Source of the DNA: Methylophilaceae bacterium
Lineage (GTDB): Bacteria; Pseudomonadota; Gammaproteobacteria; Burkholderiales; Methylophilaceae
NCBI GenBank assembly: GCA_028823485.1
Contig: JAPKBG010000005.1
Span: 1 to 64,000, forward strand
Direction: 5' to 3'
DNA length: 64,000 nt
Shown: positions 55,079 through 64,000 of the stretch, piece after piece
How the letters are laid out: every line of letters starts with the position of its first letter
How positions within the stretch are numbered: position 1 is the first letter of the stretch
Notes under the pieces: generated by a model
Seen by the model: only the letters and a program-made list of their open reading frames with translations
Told to the model about the DNA's origin: nothing
Database searches by the model: none
Made by a program: the position numbers and the translations under genes

Positions 55079-56134
55079 TTACGATAATTTTTTTAAATGC
55101 TCAACAGCACTTTCTAATGCTTTCATTTTACTGGTTAATTGGTCTAAATGACGAATATTTGCAGCAGATTTAAGCCACTTTCCATGCTCTTGAAATGGCA
55201 TTAATGCCGTATAAGTACCTGATTTAAGTATTGATCGCGTAATCACACTACCAATTGAAATAGTAACATTTTCAGCAATACTGAGGTGCCCTAATATGAC
55301 TACTGCCCCCCCAATTTTACAGTGCTTTCCAACTACGGCACTGCCTGCGATACCCACACAAGCCGCAATCACGGTATGCGCGCCTATACGGCAATTGTGT
55401 GCAATCTGTACTAGGTTATCAATTTTCACGCCCTCTTCGATCACGGTATCATCAATCGCACCGCGATCGATTGTTGTGTTGGCGCCGATATCCACATGGT
55501 CATGAATGATAGTGTTGCCTACTTGTGGTATTTTCACCCACTGTTTAACCTGCGTTTCATCAGTTTCTTCAGCATAGCCAAACCCATCACTACCAATGAC
55601 GGCCCCTGAAAAAATATGACAGTGCCGTCCGATTTCACAGCCATGTTTAATCGTTACATTCGCCTCTAGAATAGTAGCGTCACCAACCGTTGTTTCTTTT
55701 TCGACAACACAACCAGCACCAATCACAACGTCATCGCCTAAGATAACGCCACGCTCAATAACCACATTCGCACCGATATGACAGCTTTCAGGCACCTTTA
55801 CAGAATCATCAACACTCGCACTGGTATGTACACCCGCTAATTTTTCATCTGCTGGGTTCAACAATTGAGAAACCTTTGCAAAGTAGGCATATGGGTTTTC
55901 TGTAATGATGGCAGGCAATGGTGTTAATGCCGCATGTTCGGATTTTAAGATAACGGCACTTGCATTGGTTGCATGAAGCTGCGTGGTGTACTTGCTATCA
56001 TTAAAAAAGCTAATAGCCCCATCGCTGGCAATAGCCAAAGAGCCAACATGAGAAACCGTTACATCAGCGCTTTCTTGAGATAGGCGGCCGCCCAATTTAT
56101 CGGTGATTTGTTTAAGAGATAGATAGTTGCGCAT
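55079..56134 (-). CDS. lpxD: UDP-3-O-acylglucosamine N-acyltransferase LpxD
   Basis: N-terminal LpxD domain; GSDGFGYAEE; IDRGAIDDTVIEEGVKIDNLVQIAHNC. Confidence 0.96.
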   Translation of the reverse strand: MRNYLSLKQITDKLGGRLSQESADVTVSHVGSLAIASDGAISFFNDSKYTTQLHATNASAVILKSEHAALTPLPAIITENPYAYFAKVSQLLNPADEKLAGVHTSASVDDSVKVPESCHIGANVVIERGVILGDDVVIGAGCVVEKETTVGDATILEANVTIKHGCEIGRHCHIFSGAVIGSDGFGYAEETDETQVKQWVKIPQVGNTIIHDHVDIGANTTIDRGAIDDTVIEEGVKIDNLVQIAHNCRIGAHTVIAACVGIAGSAVVGKHCKIGGAVVILGHLSIAENVTISIGSVITRSILKSGTYTALMPFQEHGKWLKSAANIRHLDQLTSKMKALESAVEHLKKLS

Positions 56135-56150
56135 AGAAATTAAGCAGGTG

Positions 56151-56666
56151 CTACTTTCCGCTTAATAGCTTCAGCACTTTCGCTGTCAGGTCAATTTTAG
56201 TGCTAGCATAAGCAACGCCACTATACATCACGAGGTCGTAACCGTCTGACTCTGAAACAGACTTTACCGCATCATTGATGCGGTCTTGCAACACAGCTAA
56301 CTCTTCATTTTTGCGAATATTGATATCTTCACGCAACTCTCTTTGTTTGCGTTGGAATTCAATTTTAAGGTTAGTCGCTTGGCGCTGCTTGCTACGGCGC
56401 TCCACACTGCTCAAACCAGAGCCCTCTTTTTCCAAACTCTCCTCGACTCCCGAGATTTGTTTTTTCATTTTGTCAAGCTCTAGTGAGCGCGGACTAAATT
56501 CACGCTCGAGTTTCTTACCGCTTTCAGCTGTTTGAGGTGCCTCTTTCAACAGCCTATCAACCTGAACATAGCCGATTTTGAGTGTCGCCGCACTGATATT
56601 AATTGACAGTGCCATCACACATGCAAAAAGTAGTGTTTTTAATAGTTTATGCAATTCCATCTCCAA
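56151..56666 (-). CDS. skp: Periplasmic chaperone Skp/OmpH
   Basis: Signal peptide, KIGYVQVDRLLKEAP, charged coiled coil; between bamA and lpxD. Confidence 0.92.
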   Translation of the reverse strand: MEMELHKLLKTLLFACVMALSINISAATLKIGYVQVDRLLKEAPQTAESGKKLEREFSPRSLELDKMKKQISGVEESLEKEGSGLSSVERRSKQRQATNLKIEFQRKQRELREDINIRKNEELAVLQDRINDAVKSVSESDGYDLVMYSGVAYASTKIDLTAKVLKLLSGK

Positions 56667-56724
56667 GTTGGTATACCAGCTTACACTTATATTCTACTAT
56701 TAAAAACATGATATTTAATCTCTA

Positions 56725-59067
56725 CTAAAATTGCTGGCCAAACTGAAATTGTAAGGATTGTGTCTCATCACCCTCTTCATCATTTAATGGTTTAGCCAGT
56801 ATTAGCTTCAAAGGGCCAAAAGGAGAGAACCAACTAAGTCCAACACCAGCACTATACCTCCACTCATCGAAGCTTTTCGATTGATCCTCACCATAAACAA
56901 CACCGCCATCTAAGAATGCACTAATTCTAAACTGTGATGAATCTTTAATCAGTGGTACAGGTACAAACACCTCAGCATTGCCGACGACACGCGTTGTTCC
57001 GCCAACTGAGAAATTATTACCAGTTGCTGGATCAATATCGCGAGGACCAAGCGTGCCGTTTTGAAAACCACGAACAGAGTTCACACCGCCTGCAAAAAAG
57101 TTTTTAAAGAAAGGATATTTTTTGTCGCCATAGCTATCTGCATAACCAAGCTCACCATTGAGCATAAAGACTGTATTTTTGAATATGTCGTCCTTAAACA
57201 ATGTATGTTGATATTGAAGCTTATAGTATTCCAAGTCCAAACCTGGCACACCAATTTCCGCAGTCAACCGTTGCAACGTACCTCGGTTTGGAAACAGTAG
57301 GTTGTCACGTGAGTCATAGGTCCAGCCCGTTCTGACTTGCAGAGAGTTGGCGTCACACCCAGTCGTATTACCACAAAAATCTAAATACTGTTTAGGACTG
57401 TCTACTTCTAAATCAATACTGGTAATATCACCTGTCAAACCGAATGAAAAACTACTTTTTTCTGTTAATGGGACGCCAAAGCGAACCCCTAAACCATAAG
57501 AAGAGCTGCTATAAGTACCAATTTGGTCTGTTTGCTGTGTACCTGTATCAACATCTCGTCGATAAATGTCAAAACCTCGACTAATGCCATCTGGGGTAAA
57601 GTAAGGGTCCGTATAAGAAAGTGAATAAATGGTATTCACTTTACTCGTATTCAACTGCGCGTTGACACGATTTCCTGTACCCAAAAAGTTATCTTGATTA
57701 ACAGTAAAGCCAAGTACAACACCATCATTACTAGATAAGCCAGCACCGAACTGAACGCTACCTGTTGATCTTTCAGCCACACTAACATTCAAATCAACCT
57801 GATCTGTACTACCCGGCACGGATGGCGTTTCAATACTCACATCGTCAAAAAATCGTGTTCGATCTAAGCGTTCTTTAGACCGCTTAATTGCATCACCCGA
57901 ATACCAAGACGATTCTAGCTGGCGCATTTCCCTGCGCAATGCCTTGTCTTTTGTGTTGACATTACCTGTCAAATTGATGCGACGTACGTAAACACGACGC
58001 CCCGGATCAACGAAGAATGTGAATGCTGCAGTTAGCGTTTTTTTATCAATATCAGGAACAGGGTTTACATTAGCAAAGGCGTAGCCTTCATTGCTCAACT
58101 CTTCACTAATGGCTTTACCAGTTTCTATAATCGTTTGGCGGTTAAACGTATCACCAGCTTTAAATTTAATCAATTTTTGCAGCTGTGCTTCTGGCACTTT
58201 CAATTCGCCAGCCAACTTAACATCACTGATGGTGTATTTTTCACCTTCTATAATATTGGTGGTAATAAAAATATCTTGCTTGTCTGGTGAAATAGCAACT
58301 TGTGTAGAGTCCACTGCGAACTCTAGGTAACCTTGGTTTAAGTAAAATGACTTTAAGGTTTCTAAATCAGCCGTTAGTTTTTGTTTCGAATATTGATCAT
58401 CTTTATTCCACCAACTCATCCAATTAGGTGTTGTTAGCATGAACTCTGTACGCAGGTCTTCTAAGGTAAAGTCCTCATTGCCGACAATATTGATGTCTCG
58501 GATTTTAGCAACTGTGCCCTCTTCAATTTCGAACCTAACCGCTACACGGTTGCGTTCCAATGGACTCACAACTGTTTTGACCGTTGCTCCATATTTACCT
58601 GTGGAAAGGTATTGTCGCTTAATCTCTTTCTCCGCCCTATCTAATTCAGACTTATCAAAAATCAAGCCTTCAGAGATACCAACCTGCTTCAACCCCTCTA
58701 TCATTTTGTCTGAAGGAAAGGATCGATTGCCGCTAAATTCTATCTTAGCAATGGCTGAGCGCTCTTGAACAGTAACAAGGAGTATGTCGCCATCAGCTTC
58801 AATGCGTACATCTTTAAAGTAGCCCGTACCATATAATGCCTTAATCGCCCGTATCGCTTTCGCTTCATCCATAGTGTCGCCAACTTCAGCGGGCAAATAA
58901 TTGAATATCGTACCTGGCTCGGTCCTCTGCAAGCCCTCTATACGAATATCTTTAATAACAAAAGGCTCTAACGCCAATGCAGCTTGATGAAATAGTGCAA
59001 AAAATAATACGAGAAAAATATGCGATTTAAACAAATGGTTATCCTGTAACGATGCGATTAATGTCAT
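56725..59067 (-). CDS. bamA: Outer membrane assembly factor BamA
   Basis: POTRA repeats (FVIKDIRIEGLQRTEPGTIFNYLP) and Omp85 barrel VRGFQNGTLGPRD. Start may be TTG at 59034. Confidence 0.96.
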   Translation of the reverse strand: MTLIASLQDNHLFKSHIFLVLFFALFHQAALALEPFVIKDIRIEGLQRTEPGTIFNYLPAEVGDTMDEAKAIRAIKALYGTGYFKDVRIEADGDILLVTVQERSAIAKIEFSGNRSFPSDKMIEGLKQVGISEGLIFDKSELDRAEKEIKRQYLSTGKYGATVKTVVSPLERNRVAVRFEIEEGTVAKIRDINIVGNEDFTLEDLRTEFMLTTPNWMSWWNKDDQYSKQKLTADLETLKSFYLNQGYLEFAVDSTQVAISPDKQDIFITTNIIEGEKYTISDVKLAGELKVPEAQLQKLIKFKAGDTFNRQTIIETGKAISEELSNEGYAFANVNPVPDIDKKTLTAAFTFFVDPGRRVYVRRINLTGNVNTKDKALRREMRQLESSWYSGDAIKRSKERLDRTRFFDDVSIETPSVPGSTDQVDLNVSVAERSTGSVQFGAGLSSNDGVVLGFTVNQDNFLGTGNRVNAQLNTSKVNTIYSLSYTDPYFTPDGISRGFDIYRRDVDTGTQQTDQIGTYSSSSYGLGVRFGVPLTEKSSFSFGLTGDITSIDLEVDSPKQYLDFCGNTTGCDANSLQVRTGWTYDSRDNLLFPNRGTLQRLTAEIGVPGLDLEYYKLQYQHTLFKDDIFKNTVFMLNGELGYADSYGDKKYPFFKNFFAGGVNSVRGFQNGTLGPRDIDPATGNNFSVGGTTRVVGNAEVFVPVPLIKDSSQFRISAFLDGGVVYGEDQSKSFDEWRYSAGVGLSWFSPFGPLKLILAKPLNDEEGDETQSLQFQFGQQF

Positions 59068-60415
59068 TGAAAATTGCTAAAATCATCAGCAAACCGAGTA
59101 ATCCAAATCCAATTTTCTGCCCCAATATCACTGTTTGCTCGGCCACGGTAGAACCTTTAATAATTTCTGCCATATAATACATTAAATGGCCCCCATCTAA
59201 AACAGGAATTGGCAAAAGATTCAGTATACCTATACTAATGCTTACAAGCGCAAGAAAGCTTAAAAAAGGCTTCAGCCCTAACCCTGCACTCTCTCCAGCG
59301 TAGCTTGCAATCGTCACTGGGCCACTAATGCCCCGCCATGAAGTTTTTCCCGTTACCATATACCACATCATTTTCAAACTAAAAGTAGACGTTTTCCACG
59401 TTTTTTCAATCGCCATTCTCAAACTTTCAACACCTGAATAATGTTGTTTAACGAAAATGGCACCTAGCTGTGCTTTATCTATTTTTACAGCAGCCCCTAT
59501 TATGCCAACTTCAAGCTTATTTTCCTCCACTGGCCTTGGTGTCACGGTTATTTTAACCATTTCTTGATTACGTGCGATGGTAAACTTCAATGCTTTACTT
59601 GGACTTGCTTTAACCACATTAACAACATCATTCCAAGTCTCTATTTGTAGCCCATCAATATCCACTATGGTATCTTCCGCTTGCAAACCAGCTTTTTCCG
59701 CAGCACTATTCGGCAATACTTGTGACAAAACTGGCAACACATCTGGTCTAAAAACAGCTAAGCCAATTTTTTGAAGAATGTCACCTTCTGTATCTTGCCC
59801 CAACCCTGCTAAATCAAGCTTATGCAGATGCAATTCATTGCTTTCTGCTGTTGCTTTAATAGAGACGATTTCGTTCTCTAACGCTGCTTCAAATAAAATA
59901 AAACTCGCTTCTGACCAAGTCTTGATTTCTTTTTCATTAATCGTCGAAACCACCTCACCCGCCGTCATATTAGCTTGTGCTGCAATACTATTAGGCTCAA
60001 CTTGACCTATCATTGGCCGCATACCTGTCACACCTTGCATGAATAAAAACCAATAAATTAAAATGGCCAGTAGTAAATTAGCAACGGGTCCTGCCAGTAC
60101 AATCGCAATACGCTTATAAACAGATTGACGGTTAAAAGCACGCGCTAAGTCTGTTTCAGAATAATGTATTTCATCAGCTTCATCAGCGTTCAACTCACGC
60201 TCATCTAGCATCTTAACGTACCCGCCGAGAGGAATGGCCGCTAATACAAACTCCGTTTGATCAGCACCAAAATTTTTACGGCATAAAGGCTTCCCAAAAC
60301 CAATGGAAAAGCGCAGCACTTTGACGCCACACCATCGCGCAACTTGAAAGTGACCGTATTCATGAATCGTCACGATAATGCCAATGGTGACAATAAATGC
60401 AAATAAAGTTAACAA
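59039..60415 (-). CDS. rseP: RIP zinc metalloprotease RseP
   Basis: TIHEYGHFQVARWCGVKVLRFSIGFGKPL, two PDZ domains, NLLPIPVLDGGHLMYY. Confidence 0.96.
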   Translation of the reverse strand: MLTLFAFIVTIGIIVTIHEYGHFQVARWCGVKVLRFSIGFGKPLCRKNFGADQTEFVLAAIPLGGYVKMLDERELNADEADEIHYSETDLARAFNRQSVYKRIAIVLAGPVANLLLAILIYWFLFMQGVTGMRPMIGQVEPNSIAAQANMTAGEVVSTINEKEIKTWSEASFILFEAALENEIVSIKATAESNELHLHKLDLAGLGQDTEGDILQKIGLAVFRPDVLPVLSQVLPNSAAEKAGLQAEDTIVDIDGLQIETWNDVVNVVKASPSKALKFTIARNQEMVKITVTPRPVEENKLEVGIIGAAVKIDKAQLGAIFVKQHYSGVESLRMAIEKTWKTSTFSLKMMWYMVTGKTSWRGISGPVTIASYAGESAGLGLKPFLSFLALVSISIGILNLLPIPVLDGGHLMYYMAEIIKGSTVAEQTVILGQKIGFGLLGLLMILAIFNDINRIVTG

Positions 60416-61617
60416 AGGATGTCCTTAGATTTTATAGTAGTAGACTGAGTAGCTATCCAGTCATTGGCATGCTGCCTTGCCAATAGATCCACTTCGTTCA
60501 AATGTTCAATGGACGCTACCGCTTCAATCGTCGAACGATTTAAGGTCGCCGCAATCAAATCTGATATACCTTTGAAACCAATTCGTTCCTTTAAAAATGC
60601 ATCAACGGCCACTTCATTCGCTGCATTGAGGATGGTTGATGCGGTACCTCCAGCATCAAGTGCATCGTAAGCCAACTGCAGACATGGAAAACGCTTTGTA
60701 TCTGGCGCGTCAAACTCCAATTGGTTAATAGTCAAGAAATCCAAAGAGCTGACACCCGACTCTATGCGTTCAGGGTGACTTAAGCCATAGGCAATAGGCG
60801 TACGCATGTCAGGGTTTCCCATCTGCGCGAGAACACTACCATCCACATATTCCACCATGGAATGAATAATGCTTTGCGGATGAACAACCACATCAATCTG
60901 ACTAGGTTTAGCATTAAAGAGCCAGTGCGCCTCGATTACTTCCAAGCCTTTATTCATCAAAGAGGCTGAGTCAATCGTTATTTTGGCACCCATCACCCAG
61001 TTAGGATGCTTAAGTGCCATAGCTGGTGTTGCTTGTTCTATTTCAGCTTGCGTATGCTGTCTAAAGGGACCACCTGAGGCCGTTAAAATGATTTTACGCA
61101 CACCGCCATCTGCTAATTCTTTTAACCCTTGAGGAGGCATGACCTGGAAGATGGCATTGTGCTCACTATCAATCGGTAGCAGAGTAGCTCCACCCTGCTT
61201 AACCGCATCGATAAACAAACTGCCGGCCATCACCAAGGTTTCTTTATTTGCAAGTAAAATACGCTTACCAGCCCTTGCAGCAGCCATTGCGGGCTTCAAG
61301 CCCGCCGCGCCAACAATCGCCGCCATGATGGTGTCTACCTCAGCATCACTAGATACTTGCTCTAAATACGACATACCAGATAGCGCAATCGTTTTGCTAT
61401 TATGTTTAGCCAGCTCATCAAACAATATGGCAGCAGCAGCCGCATCTAACAATACAGCGTACTTTGGCTTAAAGTCTAGACATTGCTTCAGCAGCACACT
61501 GACATTGGTATTAGCTGTCAATGCAAATACTTGGTAACGTTGTGGGTGACGTGCAATCACATCCAAGGTTTGTGCACCGATAGTGCCTGTGCTGCCTAAA
61601 ATAGTAACGTTTTGCAA
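60409..61617 (-). CDS. dxr: 1-deoxy-D-xylulose-5-phosphate reductoisomerase
   Basis: NVTILGSTGTIGAQTLDVI, LLANKETLVMAG, PIDSEHNAIFQ. Confidence 0.97.
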   Translation of the reverse strand: MQNVTILGSTGTIGAQTLDVIARHPQRYQVFALTANTNVSVLLKQCLDFKPKYAVLLDAAAAAILFDELAKHNSKTIALSGMSYLEQVSSDAEVDTIMAAIVGAAGLKPAMAAARAGKRILLANKETLVMAGSLFIDAVKQGGATLLPIDSEHNAIFQVMPPQGLKELADGGVRKIILTASGGPFRQHTQAEIEQATPAMALKHPNWVMGAKITIDSASLMNKGLEVIEAHWLFNAKPSQIDVVVHPQSIIHSMVEYVDGSVLAQMGNPDMRTPIAYGLSHPERIESGVSSLDFLTINQLEFDAPDTKRFPCLQLAYDALDAGGTASTILNAANEVAVDAFLKERIGFKGISDLIAATLNRSTIEAVASIEHLNEVDLLARQHANDWIATQSTTIKSKDILC

Positions 61618-62439
61618 TTAACTAACCGCCTGAAAGTAGTAAAACAGATAAATCATGAGCACCGCGATCGGTAAGCTTAGCAACAAGCCATCAATGCGGT
61701 CTAAAATACCGCCGTGTCCAGGCAATAAAGTACCACTATCTTTTTTTCCAAATTGTCTTTTGATTAAAGACTCAAACAAATCACCTACTACCCCTGATCC
61801 GGCAACAAGCCATAGCAATGGAAAAACCGCTAATGATGTAACGCGTCCGCTTATCATTAATACAAAACCCAAAACAGTCACTGCTAAAAAGGCCCCTAAT
61901 ACGCCCTCCCAGGTTTTTCCTGGACTAATATTAGGTGCGAGCTTATGTTTCCCAAATTTTTTACCTGCAAAGTAAGCAGTACTATCCGCTAGCCATATCG
62001 TTGCCAACAAAGTCAATAGTAGCCATGGGTCAGCGCCTTTAGCAAAAATAAGCGCTAGCCATAATGGTGCTATCAGTAAAAATCCAATGAGCATTAGTAG
62101 TACTTTATTTTCAACTACAACACACTTTTTCATCAAGAGCGGGACAACTAAAAACCAAAAAAAAGCACTACCCACAAAAACGATAAGTGACAGACTCATC
62201 AACCAATGAAAACCAAGTGTTGATATTGCCATTAATAATGCAATACCTAAAGCAGCATAAACCAGCGCGTAACCAATTGATACTAGTTGGGATAAGTTAA
62301 CTAACTTCGCCCATTCATAAACAGCTAGAATAGAGACAACTAGCGTCATGGCCGCCCAAGTGAAGCTTGAAGCCATAAACATTGCTGGCAACAATGCGGC
62401 AATCAGTAATGTGGCGGTAATAATGCGTGTTTTAAGCAT
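61618..62439 (-). CDS. cdsA: Phosphatidate cytidylyltransferase
   Basis: GVVGDLFESLIKRQFGKKDSGTLLPGHGGILDRIDGLL. Confidence 0.95.
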   Translation of the reverse strand: MLKTRIITATLLIAALLPAMFMASSFTWAAMTLVVSILAVYEWAKLVNLSQLVSIGYALVYAALGIALLMAISTLGFHWLMSLSLIVFVGSAFFWFLVVPLLMKKCVVVENKVLLMLIGFLLIAPLWLALIFAKGADPWLLLTLLATIWLADSTAYFAGKKFGKHKLAPNISPGKTWEGVLGAFLAVTVLGFVLMISGRVTSLAVFPLLWLVAGSGVVGDLFESLIKRQFGKKDSGTLLPGHGGILDRIDGLLLSLPIAVLMIYLFYYFQAVS

Positions 62440-62448
62440 AAAATAAGG

Positions 62449-63234
62449 TCAACCAGGACTAGTCACTTGTTCGCTAGTACGCCCAAACCGACGCTCCCTT
62501 TGTTTATAGGATGCAATGGCTTTGTCAAAACAGGTTTGATCAAAGTCTGGCCACAAAGTATCCGTAAAATAGAATTCGGCATAAGCTAACTGCCACAATA
62601 GAAAGTTGCTAATACGTTTTTCCCCGCCTGTTCGAACAAAGCAATCAGGCTCTGGCGCGTAATGCATAGAGAGAAAAGGGGTTAAATCATCCTCTTCAAA
62701 GCCATCAGCCTTTTCAGGAAGCGCTTGAATCATTTGATTAGTTGCCTGCAGGATATCCCACCGGCCACCGTAATTAGCTGCAATCGTTAGTGTGAGGCCC
62801 GTATTGTTTTCAGTTAGTTGTTCTGAGGACTCAATTTGTTGTACTAATTCCGGACTGAAACGCGAACGGTCGCCAATAAGCACCAGTCGAATGTTATTTT
62901 CATTCAACTTCACCACTTCACGCTTCAATGCTGCCATAAAAAGCCCCATTAAAAAAGAGATTTCTTCAGTTGGTCGTCTCCAGTTTTCACTACTAAATGC
63001 AAATAGTGTGAGGTATTTAATATCAAGCTGTGCGCATTGCTTAACCACATCACGCACCACTTCAACGCCCCGTTTATGTCCTGCAATGCGCGGCAAAAAG
63101 CGTTTTCGCGCCCAACGTCCATTGCCATCCATAATGATCGCAATATGGTTCGGCAGCTCTCCTACCGTCGGTATTTTTTTGGTCGAGCTAGAGAAAAGGC
63201 CTTTAGAAAAAAGAAGATTTGTTGATTTAACCAA
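62449..63234 (-). CDS. uppS: Di-trans,poly-cis-undecaprenyl diphosphate synthase
   Basis: HIAIIMDGNGRWARKRFLPRIAGHKRGVE, TLFAFSSENWRRP. Confidence 0.97.
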   Translation of the reverse strand: MVKSTNLLFSKGLFSSSTKKIPTVGELPNHIAIIMDGNGRWARKRFLPRIAGHKRGVEVVRDVVKQCAQLDIKYLTLFAFSSENWRRPTEEISFLMGLFMAALKREVVKLNENNIRLVLIGDRSRFSPELVQQIESSEQLTENNTGLTLTIAANYGGRWDILQATNQMIQALPEKADGFEEDDLTPFLSMHYAPEPDCFVRTGGEKRISNFLLWQLAYAEFYFTDTLWPDFDQTCFDKAIASYKQRERRFGRTSEQVTSPG

Positions 63235-63245
63235 AATAAACCCTG

Positions 63246-63827
63246 TTAAACAGACATCAAATCGGCTTCTTTAGCCTGTAATAAAGCATCAATGTCTGTT
63301 ACCGCCTTATCAGTTAATTTTTGCACAACATCTTGTGCGCGACGCTCATCATCTTCACTAATTTCTTTATCTTTTATCAGCTTTTTAAGCGAGTCATTGG
63401 CATCACGTCTAATATTACGGATCGCAACTTTTGCACCCTCACCTTCGGTGCGAACGATTTTTGTCAGATCACGACGTCGCTCTTCAGTCAACATCGGCAT
63501 TGGCACTCTAATGAGGTTGCCATTTGTTGCTGGATTCAAACCTAAATCACAATCACGAATGGCTTTTTCTACGACAGAAACCATATCCTTTTCAAATGGC
63601 TGCACATTAATCGTATGCATATCACCCAAGGTCACATTGGCCACTTCATTGACAGCGACAGGAGAACCATAATATTCAACCATCACATGATCTAGCAAGC
63701 CAATATGTGCACGTCCTGTGCGGACTTTTTTCAAGTCCAACTTTAATGCTTCAAGTGACTTATGCATTTTCTCTTCGGCTGTTTTTTTTACGTCGTCCAA
63801 CATTTGCTTCTCCAACTTATCATTCAA
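63246..63827 (-). CDS. frr: Ribosome recycling factor
   Basis: [35 protein letters not shown]. Confidence 0.97.
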   Translation of the reverse strand: MNDKLEKQMLDDVKKTAEEKMHKSLEALKLDLKKVRTGRAHIGLLDHVMVEYYGSPVAVNEVANVTLGDMHTINVQPFEKDMVSVVEKAIRDCDLGLNPATNGNLIRVPMPMLTEERRRDLTKIVRTEGEGAKVAIRNIRRDANDSLKKLIKDKEISEDDERRAQDVVQKLTDKAVTDIDALLQAKEADLMSV

Positions 63828-63842
63828 TTATTATGTGGCTTT

Positions 63843-64000
63843 TTACACTTTATTAACTACTAGCGTACCTTCATTCTCACCCATGACCACACGCATCAAA
63901 GCACCTTCTTTAAAAATACTAAACACACAGATAGGCAAGCTCTGGTCGCGGCATAGAGTTAATGCTGTTGCATCCATCACTTTTAAATTTTTATTAATCG
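63843..64000 (-). CDS. pyrH: UMP kinase, C-terminal portion (cut by window end)
   Basis: Minus strand [50 protein letters not shown]; adjacent to frr. Confidence 0.93.
   Translation of the reverse strand, partial: INKNLKVMDATALTLCRDQSLPICVFSIFKEGALMRVVMGENEGTLVVNKV

Noticed and set aside
62792-63274. 160-aa plus-strand ORF
   Set aside because: Antisense to uppS and the end of frr; no recognisable domain.

Overview
The window looks like a gene-dense chromosomal segment of a betaproteobacterium. Gene content and order suggest Methylophilaceae, but that assignment is inference. Most of it is recognisable housekeeping sequence: nucleotide-sugar/glycan genes, rnr-rlmB, umuDC, a tRNA-Ala/tRNA-Glu pair, queF, smc-zipA-ligA, msrPQ, a ccmABCDEFGH cluster, a CNNM/CBS transporter, holB-tmk-mltG-pabC, a fab/plsX/rpmF cluster, a two-subunit pyruvate carboxylase, and the envelope cluster rnhB-lpxB-lpxA-fabZ-lpxD-skp-bamA-rseP-dxr-cdsA-uppS-frr-pyrH. 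Accessory or decayed material is concentrated at about 9.4-13.4 kb. It includes a secreted-protein gene with an in-frame TAG, umuDC with a palindrome-bearing promoter, a 28-aa single-TM ORF, a probable WYL-domain fragment, and a frameshifted IS3-type transposase remnant abutting a rhodanese gene. Two more gene fossils are visible: an MscS-like C-terminus at about 32.7 kb and a DUF4139-like gene with an internal deletion at about 50.9 kb. I did not find a convincing complete novel system. The best leads are the umuD regulatory region with its N-terminal extension, the small membrane ORF, and the cryptic structured intergenic regions. All family calls come from reading the translations, with no database search.
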